Shown: in pieces, positions 8,633 through 17,819 of the stretch
Numbering within the stretch: the stretch's first letter is position 1
How the letters are laid out: every line of letters starts with the position of its first letter
NCBI RefSeq assembly: GCF_037652055.1
Contig: NZ_JBBKAH010000008.1
Coordinates: forward strand, 191,906-255,905
DNA from: Pelagibius sp037652055
GTDB taxonomy: Bacteria; Pseudomonadota; Alphaproteobacteria; Kiloniellales; Kiloniellaceae
Length of the DNA stretch: 64,000 bases
Reading direction: 5' to 3'
Position numbers and translations under genes: made by a program
The notes under the pieces: model-generated
Told to the model about the DNA's origin: nothing
Databases searched by the model: none
The model's input: only the letters and a program-made list of their open reading frames with translations

Positions 8633-9901
8633 ATGCTGAGAACGCTTCGCAGAGCCTACTGGTCGCGGGCCCGGCAGTTCCAGAGTCTGAAAGACGCCCT
8701 GGTCGGCGGCGAACCGGCCTTCCGCAAGGTGGTCCTGGGGGACCATCTCGGCCGCCGCGCCGCCATCGTGCCGGTCGCCGGGGAGACGGCCGCGCGTGCC
8801 GACCTGGCCGTTGCCTGGCTGCTGCGGGCGCAGGACGCCACGGACGACGGCGGGGTCTCCTACGGCTATTTCCCGACCGGACCGGCCGGCGGCTGGCAGC
8901 TGTCCTACCCGGAGACCACCGGCTACATCATGACCAGCCTGCTCGCCTACGGCCGGCGCGCCGGGCGGCCCGAGCTGGTCGAGCGCGTTGCGCGCATGGC
9001 CCATTGGGAAGCCGACGTGCAGATGCCCTCCGGCGCCGTTCAGGGCGGCATGCTGGCCAGCGCCGAGCGCCAGGCGCCGGCGGCCTTCAACACCGGCATG
9101 GTGCTGGACGGCTTCGTCTCGCTGCTGGAGACCCGGCTCGACGCCCGAATCTCCGCCGCCGCCACGGCCGCGGCCGACTTCCTGACCGGTGACCTGAACG
9201 GCGCCGGCCTGTTCACCACCAACGGCGCCTTCGTCTCGCAGGACGACATCAAGCTCTACAACGTGCTCTGCGCCTGGGCGCTGTACCGCTTCGGCGCGCT
9301 GACCGGGACGGAGGCCTACCGCGCGGCGGCGCTGCGCGCGGCCGAGGGCGCGCTGCGCTTCCAGGCCGCCAACGGCTGGTTCGCCGAGAACTGCCTGACG
9401 CTGCCGGAGCGACCGCTGACCCACACCATCGGCTACACCCTGCAAGGCCTGCTGGAGGTGGCGGCGCTGGCCGGGCGGGAAGACATCCTGGACGCGGTCG
9501 AGCGGGGCTTTGCGCCGCTGGCGGCGGTGATCGAGCCCAACGGCTATCTCGCCGGCCGCTTCGATGCCGGCTGGCGCCCGGCGGCATCCTGGTCATGCCT
9601 CACCGGTTCCGCCCAACTTGCCATCGTCGGCTACCGCCTGGCCGCGCTCGGCAGGGGAGAGCAGCATGCTGCGGCGGCCGACCGCCTGCTGGGTTTCCTG
9701 AAAGCGGTGCAGCGGCGCGATAGCGGCAATGCCGCGATCGACGGCGCGCTCGCCGGCTCCTACCCGATCTTCGGCGGCTACATGACCGCCGGCTATCCGA
9801 ATTGGGCGACCAAGTACCTGCTCGACGCTCTTATGCTGGAGGCCGAGCGCAAGGGGATCGACCTCGCCGCGGCGGCGCGGCCGGAGCCGGTGACGTCATG
9901 A
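8633..9901 (+). CDS. Six-hairpin alpha/alpha-toroid protein, putative glycan-active enzyme
   Basis: A 422-residue protein without a signal peptide, built from repeated helical segments with conserved aromatic-Gly motifs (YGYFP, ETTGYIMTSLLAYG, HTIGYTLQGLLE, GYPNWATKYLLDAL). This pattern suggests an (alpha/alpha)6 barrel of the kind found in glycoside hydrolases, lyases and epimerases. I start it at the ATG at 8633; an upstream TTG at 8576 is less likely. It overlaps the next gene by ATGA, so the two are translationally coupled. It opens a same-strand run containing three sulfotransferases and a heparinase-fold protein, which points to a sugar substrate. Whether it is an enzyme or a binding protein is not decided by any catalytic residue I can name. 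Confidence 0.7.
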   Translation: MLRTLRRAYWSRARQFQSLKDALVGGEPAFRKVVLGDHLGRRAAIVPVAGETAARADLAVAWLLRAQDATDDGGVSYGYFPTGPAGGWQLSYPETTGYIMTSLLAYGRRAGRPELVERVARMAHWEADVQMPSGAVQGGMLASAERQAPAAFNTGMVLDGFVSLLETRLDARISAAATAAADFLTGDLNGAGLFTTNGAFVSQDDIKLYNVLCAWALYRFGALTGTEAYRAAALRAAEGALRFQAANGWFAENCLTLPERPLTHTIGYTLQGLLEVAALAGREDILDAVERGFAPLAAVIEPNGYLAGRFDAGWRPAASWSCLTGSAQLAIVGYRLAALGRGEQHAAAADRLLGFLKAVQRRDSGNAAIDGALAGSYPIFGGYMTAGYPNWATKYLLDALMLEAERKGIDLAAAARPEPVTS

Positions 9902-10908
9902 CGGAAACGGAAACGGCGACGGCGGGCGACGTGAAGCCGATCTTCCTATTCGGCATGGAGCGCAGCGGCACGACGCTGCTGTCGATGATGGTCGGCGCGC
10001 ATCCGCAGATCGCCGTGCCGCTGGCCACCACCGGCATGTGGATCGACTTCGGCAAGCGCCTGGCGTCCTACGGCGGCCTCGCCCGGCGCGAGGATATCGC
10101 GCGGCTGGTGGACGACCTGCTGGCCCACGAGCGCGTTCGGCTGTGGGACTGCGCGCTGGAGCGCGACCGCCTGCTCGCCGACCTGCCGCTCGCCGACTAC
10201 GGCGCCGTCATCGCCCGCTTCCACAGCGAGTACGCGCGGGCCAAGGGCAAGCCCTACTGGGCGAACATCGACATCGCCACGCTGGACAACATGGACCTGG
10301 TGAACGACTGGCTGCCGGGCGCGCGTTTCGTGCACATCGTGCGTGACGGGCGCGACGTGGCGCTGTCGCACCAGACCATGCCCTACGGGTCCGGCAACAT
10401 CGCCGACTGCGCCCACGCCTGGGTGGCGCGGATCGGCGTCAACGCCAAGATGGGCCGCATCCTGGGGCCGCAGCGCTACTGCGCGCTGCGCTTCGAGGAT
10501 CTGGTCGGCGACAGCGAGAATACCCTGCGGCGGCTCTGCGCCTTCCTGGGGGTGCCCTTCGACGCCGCCATGCTGCGTTACGCCGAGATGGTGGACGAGA
10601 AGATCCCGGAGGACCGGCGCTGGCTGTGGCCGTCGCTCAACCAGCCGCCGCAGACCTCCAAGGTCGGCCTGTGGCGCCACGCCATGAGCCGCAGCCGGCG
10701 GATCGTCTTTGAGGACATCGCCGGTAGAATGCTGCGGGATTGGGACTACGAGACTTTCGAGCGGCGCCCGAAGTCGCTATGCGCCTACCTGCTGTCGCTG
10801 TGGTACTTTGTGACCCAGGGGGGGCGCCTGCGCCGTCTGGGGCGCCGTCTGGGGCTGACGCGCCGCTCCCTGCTGGAGCGCAGGGCCGCGCAGGGCAAGA
10901 CCCGGTAG
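9898..10908 (+). CDS. Sulfotransferase family protein
   Basis: A 336-residue protein with a clear PAPS-binding loop FGMERSGTTLLSM (residues 18-30) and 3'-phosphate motif HIVRDGRDVALSH (about 146-158). The ATG at 9898 overlaps the stop of the toroid gene. It resembles the gene at 16842 in both motifs and in the C-terminal pattern (F-E-D/E-I-A-G then an aromatic-rich end), so the two are probably paralogues. The last 60 residues are strongly basic. It is expected to sulfate a glycan in the cytoplasm or at the inner membrane face. Confidence 0.88.
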   Translation: MTETETATAGDVKPIFLFGMERSGTTLLSMMVGAHPQIAVPLATTGMWIDFGKRLASYGGLARREDIARLVDDLLAHERVRLWDCALERDRLLADLPLADYGAVIARFHSEYARAKGKPYWANIDIATLDNMDLVNDWLPGARFVHIVRDGRDVALSHQTMPYGSGNIADCAHAWVARIGVNAKMGRILGPQRYCALRFEDLVGDSENTLRRLCAFLGVPFDAAMLRYAEMVDEKIPEDRRWLWPSLNQPPQTSKVGLWRHAMSRSRRIVFEDIAGRMLRDWDYETFERRPKSLCAYLLSLWYFVTQGGRLRRLGRRLGLTRRSLLERRAAQGKTR

Positions 10909-10943
10909 AACCGGGCCGGGCGCCGGTAGCATAGGGATCACAC

Positions 10944-11696
10944 ATGACCGCGTCGGTTGTCGAAAAGCAGCGCCGAAGCTTCGATCGGCTGGTTGAGGAA
11001 GGGGTCTATTCCGACGACTTCGACCATCCGCCGGCGGCCAAGGCCTTCGTCGCCGAGGTGCTGTCGCAGGTGGCCGCGCGGCTGCCGGTGGGCCGCCCCG
11101 TCAGCGTGCTGGACTGCGGCTGCGGGACCGGTGCCTGGCTGGCTTTTATCGCCGCCACGCTCGACGAGGCGGGTATCCCGGCGGGCCGGCTGTGCGGCTT
11201 CGACCTCTCCGGCAACATGGTCGAGGTGGCGCGCCGGCGGCTGGCCGGCCTGGCGGCGCCGGAAGACCTGCGCTGCGGCAACCTGCTGGAAGCATCGAGC
11301 TATGCCTTTGACGGGATCGGCTCCGGTTTCGACGTGATCTTCACCTATGACGCCATCCAGCAGCTGCCGCGCCGGCAGCAGTTCGACACCTGCGCGCTGA
11401 TGGTGAGCGGCCTGGCGCCGGGCGGCGCCGGCCTGATCTTCGATAACGATAGCCGCTCGAAGTTCGGTCGGCGCATGGCGCGCCGCAAGTTCCTGACGCG
11501 CTATCTCGGTCTGAAGCTGGTGCCCCGCTATTACTGCAATGCGGCCTATCCGCCGCTGGAGCGATTCAGGCAGCGGCTGGCCGCCGACGGGTGGCAGGCG
11601 ACGATCCGGGTGCGGCAGGACCAGGTCAAGCGCGCGCTGATCGTCGAGCGAGCCGGGCACGAAGCGGCTTGGTCATCCTCGCCCGGCGAGGCGTAA
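10944..11696 (+). CDS. Class I SAM-dependent methyltransferase
   Basis: A 250-residue protein with the SAM-binding glycine motif VLDCGCGTGAW (about residues 55-65), the acidic GFDLSGNM motif at the end of beta-2, and an FTYDAIQQLP segment at the beta-4 position. These are standard features of class I methyltransferases of the Methyltransf_11/25 type. It sits 35 bases after a sulfotransferase gene and 45 before another. Methylation of a sugar in the polymer is a reasonable guess from the context, but small-molecule or lipid substrates are equally compatible with the sequence. Confidence 0.82.
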   Translation: MTASVVEKQRRSFDRLVEEGVYSDDFDHPPAAKAFVAEVLSQVAARLPVGRPVSVLDCGCGTGAWLAFIAATLDEAGIPAGRLCGFDLSGNMVEVARRRLAGLAAPEDLRCGNLLEASSYAFDGIGSGFDVIFTYDAIQQLPRRQQFDTCALMVSGLAPGGAGLIFDNDSRSKFGRRMARRKFLTRYLGLKLVPRYYCNAAYPPLERFRQRLAADGWQATIRVRQDQVKRALIVERAGHEAAWSSSPGEA

Positions 11697-11741
11697 CGCC
11701 ATGCCGCCGTCTTTGCACCATCCAGACCCGAGAGTGGATCC

Positions 11742-12506
11742 ATGCTGGTAGTCTCCAACGGTGCCTTCAAGTCCGGTTCGACCTGGCTGTTCAATATCCT
11801 CACCAGCCTGCGCAAGCTGGAGACGCCGGACGAGGCGTTCCTCACCAAGGGCAACGCCAAGCATCCGTCGGTCGCCGTGCCGCGTCTCGAGGCCTACCTT
11901 GCCGGTGGCGAGTTCAATAGCCGCGACGTCATCACCAAGAACCATCTCGCCAAGCCGGAGCACCGGGCGCTGCTGCTCGCCAAGGAGAACGTGCGCGTCT
12001 TCTGCATGACCCGCGACACCCGCGACGTGATGGTCTCCGCGTACTACCACGACCTGCGCAAGAAGCGCTTCGAGGGCTCCTTTGCGAAGTACTATTGGGA
12101 AGAGGGGCGCGAACTGCTGCCGCGGCTGATGCGCTATCGCGCGACCTGGGCGGAGCCCCATCCGCAGGTGGCCTCGACCAGCTTTGAGGCCCTGAAGAGC
12201 GACTTCGCCGGCGAGGTGGCGCGCATCGCCGCGGTGCTGGAAGTTCCGGCGGGTGCCGATGACATCGACCGCATCCGCCAGGCGAACAGCATCGGCGCGC
12301 TGCGCGACAAGTACCAGGATGCGCCGTCGCACCGCTCTGCCGAGGGCGACTTCTTCCGCAAGGGCGAGTCGGGAGACTGGCAGAACCATTTCGACGACAA
12401 GATCCTGGCCGACCACGACCGTGTGTGCCGTGACGGCATCCCGACGCTGGACCGCCACTATCTGCTGAACCGCTTGCGGCAGAAGGTTCGGCGCGCGCTG
12501 GCGTGA
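11742..12506 (+). CDS. Sulfotransferase domain protein
   Basis: A compact 254-residue sulfotransferase showing three family motifs: the phosphosulfate loop GAFKSGSTWL (residues 7-16), the 3'-phosphate motif MTRDTRDVMVSAYY (90-103), and RKGESGDW near residue 222, which is the canonical RKGxxGDW segment. It is the most textbook-like sulfotransferase in the window. The stop overlaps the GTG start of the heparinase-like gene. Its acceptor is unknown. Confidence 0.9.
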   Translation: MLVVSNGAFKSGSTWLFNILTSLRKLETPDEAFLTKGNAKHPSVAVPRLEAYLAGGEFNSRDVITKNHLAKPEHRALLLAKENVRVFCMTRDTRDVMVSAYYHDLRKKRFEGSFAKYYWEEGRELLPRLMRYRATWAEPHPQVASTSFEALKSDFAGEVARIAAVLEVPAGADDIDRIRQANSIGALRDKYQDAPSHRSAEGDFFRKGESGDWQNHFDDKILADHDRVCRDGIPTLDRHYLLNRLRQKVRRALA

Positions 12507-14893
12507 GTCCCATCCATACGCCGCCCGCGATGCTTCATGACATGAAAAAGCTGATCGGCCGCCTGTTCGGCGACCGCCGCGGTCAGCGCCGCGCCGCACC
12601 GCCGCCGCCGGCCTTCGACGAGGCGGCGCTTTTCGCCCACCTGAGGGAACCGGCCGCGGCCGCCGCGGCCTGGCAGGCGGGACGACGCGAGGCCGCCTGG
12701 GCGGCGCTGACCGAACACTTCGAACGGCGCGTCCCCCCGCTGGGTTTTGTCGCGCCCGAGACGGTACCCGTGCTGTTCGACGAAGCGCAGCGGCGGTTCT
12801 CGGCCTGGCGCGGGCGGCTGCTGGAGAAAGTGCGCGAGGACCGTGAGGAGGGGCTGGCCGTCTACGAGCGCCGCGCCGCGCCGCTGTCGCAGAGTTTCGA
12901 CTGGCGCGCGCCCTGCGGCCCTGGCCTGGAGGACCGCCTCTACGAGGCCCGCCCGCATCGCCTGGGCTTCCTGCCGCGCTGGGCCATGGCGTGCCACTAC
13001 GACCGCAGCGTCGTAGCCGAGTTGGACCAGGTGCTCACAGGCTGGATGGCCGCAGCGGACCTGCCCGGCGGTCATCCCGGATTTCGCTCGAGCCACGTGG
13101 TGGTCTACCAGCTCATCGCCTGCCTGCTGGCCTGGCCGTTCCTGGCCGGCCTGGACGACGAGGCAGGCGACGGCGCGCTGCCTTCCCTGAAGCGGCGGGT
13201 GCTGCAGAGCCTCTACGAATGCAGCCTCTACATGCGGCGGGTGGATGCCAGCGGCGTCGGCAACAATCACCGGCTGGCGGAACGGCTGGCCGACTGGCTG
13301 ACCGCGGCGCTGCTGCCGGAGTTCGATCATGCGCCGGACCGCCAGGCGGCGGAGAGCCTCTGGCTGGCGGAGCTGCACCGCCAGACCTACGACGACGGCG
13401 GTTCCTTCGAGCACTCGGTGCACTACCACGAGCATGGCTGCGAACTGGCCGTCATCTACCTGCTGCTGTCGCGGCGCAACGGCTGGCCGGTGCCGCCGGC
13501 ATCGCGCGAACGCATCGAGAAGATGCTGCGCTTCCAGCTGGCCATGGCCGGGCCCGACCTGCTGCCGCTGGCGATCGGCAACACGACGGAGGATCCGCTG
13601 CTGCCGCTCGGGGTCGGCGAGGGCTGGCAATGTGGCTTGTTGCGTGAGGTGCAGCGTGCCTGCTTCGTGCCGGGCGGACCCGCCGTGCCGGATGACGATC
13701 CCACGCGTGAGGCGGCCTACTGGCTGCTGGAGGGAGCACTGGCGCCGGTAGGAGTGGCGATACCGGAGGAGGCACCCTTCCAGGACTTTCCGGACAGCGG
13801 CTTTAGCGTCCTTGCCGAGCCGGAGCGGCAGGCGCGCCTGGTGTTTCGCCTGGGCCCGACGCCAACGGCACCGGGTATCGGCGGCCACAGCCACGGCGAC
13901 CTGCTGAGCCTTTGCCTCAGCGCCGGCGGCGCGCCCGTGCTGGCGGCGCCGGGGACCGGGCGCTACCGCTTCAGGGCGCAGGAAGACCTGCCGGGCGAGC
14001 CGAACCTGCGCGCCCACTTCGCCAGCGCCGCGAGCCGCAGCGGCTTCTACATCGAGGGGCGCGAGCCCTACGGCGCCCTGAGGGGCGACTTCAGGAATTG
14101 GACGCTGCCCTGCCAGGTCGAGGCATGGCGCGCCAGCGCGTCAGCTGCGGGCCTGTCCTGGATCGAGGGAGCGGTTGTCGGAGAGGGACCTTACGTCGGA
14201 CAGCGCCGCGGGGTCGTCCACCTCTGGGAAGGCGGCTGGCTGGTCTATGACAGGCCGCCGCCGACGCCGGAAGGCCGCGCCTTTATCGGCTGGCAGTTGG
14301 CCCCCGGCATCGACTGCCGGCTGGAGACTGCGCGGCGTGCCGCGCTGCACGGAGCGGCGCCAGCCACGGAACTGCAGATGCTGGCCGACGGCGTCGGCGA
14401 GGCGGATGTCGTAAGCGGCGGATTCCAGCCCTTCAGGGGCTGGGTCTCGCCGTCTTACGGGCGGCTGGAAGCGGCCGCGAACCTGAGGTTCGCCTTGCCG
14501 CAACGCAGCCGCGGCGCCGCCACCTTCCTCTCTCTCGACTCGCGCCGGGATGCGCGGCTGGAACAGCTGTCGGACGCGGAGGACGGCCTGGTCTTCCGTA
14601 TGACGGCGGCGGACGAGGAGCTGCTGATCCTGCTGAGTACCGGTGAGCAAGGCGGCAGCGTGCGATGGCAGGACGTCGATTTCGAGGGGCGGCTGGTCTG
14701 CCTGTGGCGGCGCGGCGGTGGCCTGACCGTGCGCGCTCTGGGTCTGCTTCGTCTGCGCGCCCCGTCGCTTGCGCCGGCGTTCTCGGCTGAGACACCCGTC
14801 GACTTCGAACTGCGGCTCGGCCGCGACGGCCCGCAATGGCCGCGGGGCGCCTGCGCGGCGTTGAGGGTGGAAGGTTTCGGCGATGGGGGCTGA
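12503..14893 (+). CDS. Heparinase II/III family protein
   Basis: A protein of 796 residues with the two-part layout of the family. An N-terminal alpha/alpha-toroid carries GNNHRLAERL and FEHSVHYHEHG, and a C-terminal beta-sandwich carries GGHSHGDLLS followed by APGTGRYRF, the equivalent of the conserved H-x-D-x-L...DPGTYRY signature. Family members cleave uronic-acid-containing polysaccharides by beta-elimination. No signal peptide is visible, so this copy probably acts in the cytoplasm or has another role such as epimerisation or quality control. GTG at 12503 overlaps the previous stop; ATGs at 12530 and 12542 are alternatives without better ribosome-binding sites. Many polysaccharide clusters carry such a protein together with sulfotransferases. 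Confidence 0.85.
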   Translation: MSPIHTPPAMLHDMKKLIGRLFGDRRGQRRAAPPPPAFDEAALFAHLREPAAAAAAWQAGRREAAWAALTEHFERRVPPLGFVAPETVPVLFDEAQRRFSAWRGRLLEKVREDREEGLAVYERRAAPLSQSFDWRAPCGPGLEDRLYEARPHRLGFLPRWAMACHYDRSVVAELDQVLTGWMAAADLPGGHPGFRSSHVVVYQLIACLLAWPFLAGLDDEAGDGALPSLKRRVLQSLYECSLYMRRVDASGVGNNHRLAERLADWLTAALLPEFDHAPDRQAAESLWLAELHRQTYDDGGSFEHSVHYHEHGCELAVIYLLLSRRNGWPVPPASRERIEKMLRFQLAMAGPDLLPLAIGNTTEDPLLPLGVGEGWQCGLLREVQRACFVPGGPAVPDDDPTREAAYWLLEGALAPVGVAIPEEAPFQDFPDSGFSVLAEPERQARLVFRLGPTPTAPGIGGHSHGDLLSLCLSAGGAPVLAAPGTGRYRFRAQEDLPGEPNLRAHFASAASRSGFYIEGREPYGALRGDFRNWTLPCQVEAWRASASAAGLSWIEGAVVGEGPYVGQRRGVVHLWEGGWLVYDRPPPTPEGRAFIGWQLAPGIDCRLETARRAALHGAAPATELQMLADGVGEADVVSGGFQPFRGWVSPSYGRLEAAANLRFALPQRSRGAATFLSLDSRRDARLEQLSDAEDGLVFRMTAADEELLILLSTGEQGGSVRWQDVDFEGRLVCLWRRGGGLTVRALGLLRLRAPSLAPAFSAETPVDFELRLGRDGPQWPRGACAALRVEGFGDGG

Positions 14894-16688
14894 TGCCGGC
14901 CGCGCGGCCGGGGACGACCTGCCGACGCTCGATGCGCTTACGCCTGAAGGGTGGCTTGAGGCGGTACGACGCTTCCTCACGGGCCGTGACGACGACTTGG
15001 CGAAGCTCGATGCCTTGCTCGCCGGCCGACACGGGTCCTGGCGCGGCTATCTCGCGTTGCCGCCGGGCGGCCGCGTGCTGTGCCTCGGCGCCGGCTATGG
15101 CGCCGTCGTGGAGAGCCTGGCTCCCCACTGTCGGCAGGTCGTCGTCCTGGAGCCGGACCCGGCCCGGCTGCGTTTCGTCGGCCAGCGGGTCGCCATCTTC
15201 AACGCGGAAGATGACGTTGTGCTGGTGCGGGCCGCCGCCGGGTCGCCGCTGCCCTTCGCATCCGGCAGCTTCGATGCCGTCGTCATGGCAGACTCCGTCG
15301 GGCCGCGCGGACCGGCGCGATTGCTGGGCGAGGCGCGGCGCGTGTTGCGCGATGGCGGGCAGGTGCTGGTGATCGCCGACAATCGCTTCAGCCTCGCCCT
15401 GCCGTCGGGCTGGTGGGACCGGTGGAAAGCGGCTCCCCAGCCGCTGCCCCTGCTGGCCCAGGCCTTCGGACTGCTGCTCGCCTGGGCGCGGCGGCAGAAC
15501 GGCCCAGAGGCGTTGCCGACGCTCTGCCGGCGCCTCTCCGAGCTGGGCTTTACCGGTGTCCGTACCTACGGCCTGTGGCCGTCGCGCCGCCAGTTCGACG
15601 ATGTCATTCCGCTTTACGGTCAGCGCCCGGCGGCCCTGCCGGGCAAGCCGCCGTCCTGGCGGCAGCGGCTGAAGCAGCACGGCCTGTTCCTGCCGGCCCA
15701 TTGCGTGACCGCCTGGGCAGGCGGAGAGCGCCAGCCGACTTCCTACGAGCGCATCTACGCCGCGGCGGCCCGTCAGATTGGAGGCGGCCAGGACGCCCCG
15801 CCGCTGCTGGCCCTGCGCCACATTTTGACGCGCAAGGACAAGATGATCGTGCAGGCGATGCGGAACGCCGAACCGGTCATCGTTCGAATTCCGTTCAGCC
15901 GTGCCGCGTCGGCGGCCGAAGCGCGTCACGCCGCCGCGCTCGTGCGACTGGCCGACAGCCATCCGGGGCTGGCCCCCAGACCCCTGGCGGCCGGGCAGAT
16001 CGATGGATTCGACTACCGCGTCGAAACCGCCTTGCCGGGCGCCGCTCTGAGTACGGTCAGACGCAGGGTCGGCTCGGAAGCGGTGCTGCACCGCGCGGCC
16101 AATCTGCTCGACGTGATGAACCCCGCCGCTTCGCTGGTTCTGGCTCCCTTGGCAGGCGCCGCCTATGAGCGGCTCGTCGAGGCTCGCCTGGAGCGGCTGT
16201 TCCGGCTCGTGCGGGAGCGAGACCAGCAGGTCCGGCTGCGCGCGTTCTTCCGCGACCGGCTCTCAGGCGTGAGCCTGGCATTCGGCTTGGTCCACGGTGA
16301 TTTCAGCCGCAGCAACATCTATCTCGACGGTGACAACGCCGGCATTGTTGACTGGGAAGCCGCTGATTTCGACGATCTGCCCATCCTCGATGCGATCGGA
16401 TTCCTCGAATCCGTGTTGCGGCCTCTGGGTGCACGGCGTTCGCTCGCCGAGAGCTTTTACGCACTCGCCCGCCTGGAGCTCCCCTCCATGGCCGAGGAGC
16501 GATTCCTATTCGCCCAGTACGAGCGTCTGGGAATTGAGCGCGGCCACCATAGGGCACTGACCTACCTGCGCTGGCTTCGCCAGATCGATCATCTGTTGCC
16601 GTACTGGCTGAACTACGATCCGCGCGGTCAGGCGTATTACATCCACCAAGTCGTGCGCCTGCTGCTCGCCGAAGACGTCCCGCGGTAG
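14883..16688 (+). CDS. Methyltransferase-aminoglycoside-phosphotransferase-like kinase fusion
   Basis: A 601-residue two-domain protein. The first half has a class I methyltransferase core with RVLCLGAGYGA (about residues 64-74) and an acidic VVVLEPD motif. The second half, from about residue 300, has the APH/choline-kinase fold with the catalytic loop VHGDFSRSNIYL (470-481) and the metal-binding IVDWEAADFD (488-497). It would phosphorylate a hydroxyl group of a small molecule or sugar. The ATG overlaps the heparinase stop by 11 bases, so the genes are coupled. The junction is continuous, with no stop or frameshift. The combination in one chain beside sulfotransferases is uncommon, and substrates of both halves are unknown. 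Confidence 0.8.
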   Translation: MGADAGRAAGDDLPTLDALTPEGWLEAVRRFLTGRDDDLAKLDALLAGRHGSWRGYLALPPGGRVLCLGAGYGAVVESLAPHCRQVVVLEPDPARLRFVGQRVAIFNAEDDVVLVRAAAGSPLPFASGSFDAVVMADSVGPRGPARLLGEARRVLRDGGQVLVIADNRFSLALPSGWWDRWKAAPQPLPLLAQAFGLLLAWARRQNGPEALPTLCRRLSELGFTGVRTYGLWPSRRQFDDVIPLYGQRPAALPGKPPSWRQRLKQHGLFLPAHCVTAWAGGERQPTSYERIYAAAARQIGGGQDAPPLLALRHILTRKDKMIVQAMRNAEPVIVRIPFSRAASAAEARHAAALVRLADSHPGLAPRPLAAGQIDGFDYRVETALPGAALSTVRRRVGSEAVLHRAANLLDVMNPAASLVLAPLAGAAYERLVEARLERLFRLVRERDQQVRLRAFFRDRLSGVSLAFGLVHGDFSRSNIYLDGDNAGIVDWEAADFDDLPILDAIGFLESVLRPLGARRSLAESFYALARLELPSMAEERFLFAQYERLGIERGHHRALTYLRWLRQIDHLLPYWLNYDPRGQAYYIHQVVRLLLAEDVPR

Positions 16689-16841
16689 CGGTTCGCTGCG
16701 CCTGACCCACACCGTCACGGAACGTACACCATTCCGTCGCGTTTTCTTCACGCCCATGTTCGATAATGGCGTGGGAAGCGACTTCCTCTCGGCCGGAGTG
16801 TGTCCGCGCCGGTGGGGCGGTCTGAGATGTAGGGGTGTCGG

Positions 16842-17810
16842 GTGCGCGCTATGGAAATCATCGGGGCCGAACGGCACAGCGGCGCAGGGATTGAAGGCCT
16901 CGTCAGCGGGGCTGCCCGGAGTGTGGAGCCGTTCTTTGTCTTGGGTGCCCAGCGCTCGGGAACGACGATGCTGCGTCTGATGCTCAACAATCATCCCCGG
17001 CTGGCGGTGCCGCACGAGACGGTCTACGTCACCCAGTTCTATCGAAACCTGCAGCGCTACGGCGATTTGGCGCAGCACGCGAACATGCGGAGACTGCTGG
17101 ACGACATTGCCGCGCATCCGCAGGTCGTCAAGGGCGGGCTGATCGACGACAAAGAGGCGGTTCTTGCGCACGATCCGGCGACTTATGCTGAGCTGATCGA
17201 TGCCATCATGACCTGCTACGCGCAGGCGCAGGGAAAAGCGCGCTGGGGTGACAAGACCCCGTACTACACCCTCGACATCGATGTGCTGCACAGCATCTTT
17301 CCGCATGCCAAATTCATCCAGATCGTGCGTGACGGCCGCGACGTGGCGATGTCGCAGCGCCAGATCTCGTGGTGCTCATCCAACAGCTTCCGGCTGGCCG
17401 AGGACTGGGCGCACAAGACCACCCTCTGCCACAAGGTCGGGCGCGTGCTGGGCCCGGACCAATACCTGGAACTGCGCTACGAAGAGCTGGTGCGCGACCC
17501 CGAGCCGGTGTTGCGCCAGGTTTGCGATTTCCTGGGCGAGCCTTTCGATGCGCAGATGCTGCACTATCACGAAACGGCCAAGAATGTCGTGCCGGGCGAC
17601 AGCCTGAAATGGCACCGAAACTCGGTGCGGGCACCCGATGCGTCCAAGGTCTTCGCCTGGAAGAATGCCATGCCCGAGAGCGAACGGATCATCTTCGAAG
17701 AGATCGCGGGCCCCACGCTGGATTACTTCGGATACGAGCGTCCGCCGCTCAAGCGCTCGGTCTTTACCAAGCTGAAAAAGATCTACCTGACGGTGATGAA
17801 CCGCTGGTGA
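16842..17810 (+). CDS. Sulfotransferase family protein
   Basis: A protein of 322 residues with FFVLGAQRSGTTMLRLML (residues 31-48) and IVRDGRDVAMSQ (161-172). These are the two PAPS motifs, and the sequence between them follows that of the protein encoded at 9898. A GTG at 16842 has AGGGG at a good distance; an ATG three codons later is the alternative. It is separated from the preceding fusion gene by 153 bases, more than elsewhere in the run, so it may have its own promoter. It converges on the minus-strand decarboxylase gene 9 bases further on. Confidence 0.87.
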   Translation: MRAMEIIGAERHSGAGIEGLVSGAARSVEPFFVLGAQRSGTTMLRLMLNNHPRLAVPHETVYVTQFYRNLQRYGDLAQHANMRRLLDDIAAHPQVVKGGLIDDKEAVLAHDPATYAELIDAIMTCYAQAQGKARWGDKTPYYTLDIDVLHSIFPHAKFIQIVRDGRDVAMSQRQISWCSSNSFRLAEDWAHKTTLCHKVGRVLGPDQYLELRYEELVRDPEPVLRQVCDFLGEPFDAQMLHYHETAKNVVPGDSLKWHRNSVRAPDASKVFAWKNAMPESERIIFEEIAGPTLDYFGYERPPLKRSVFTKLKKIYLTVMNRW

Positions 17811-17819
17811 CCGCGGCGA

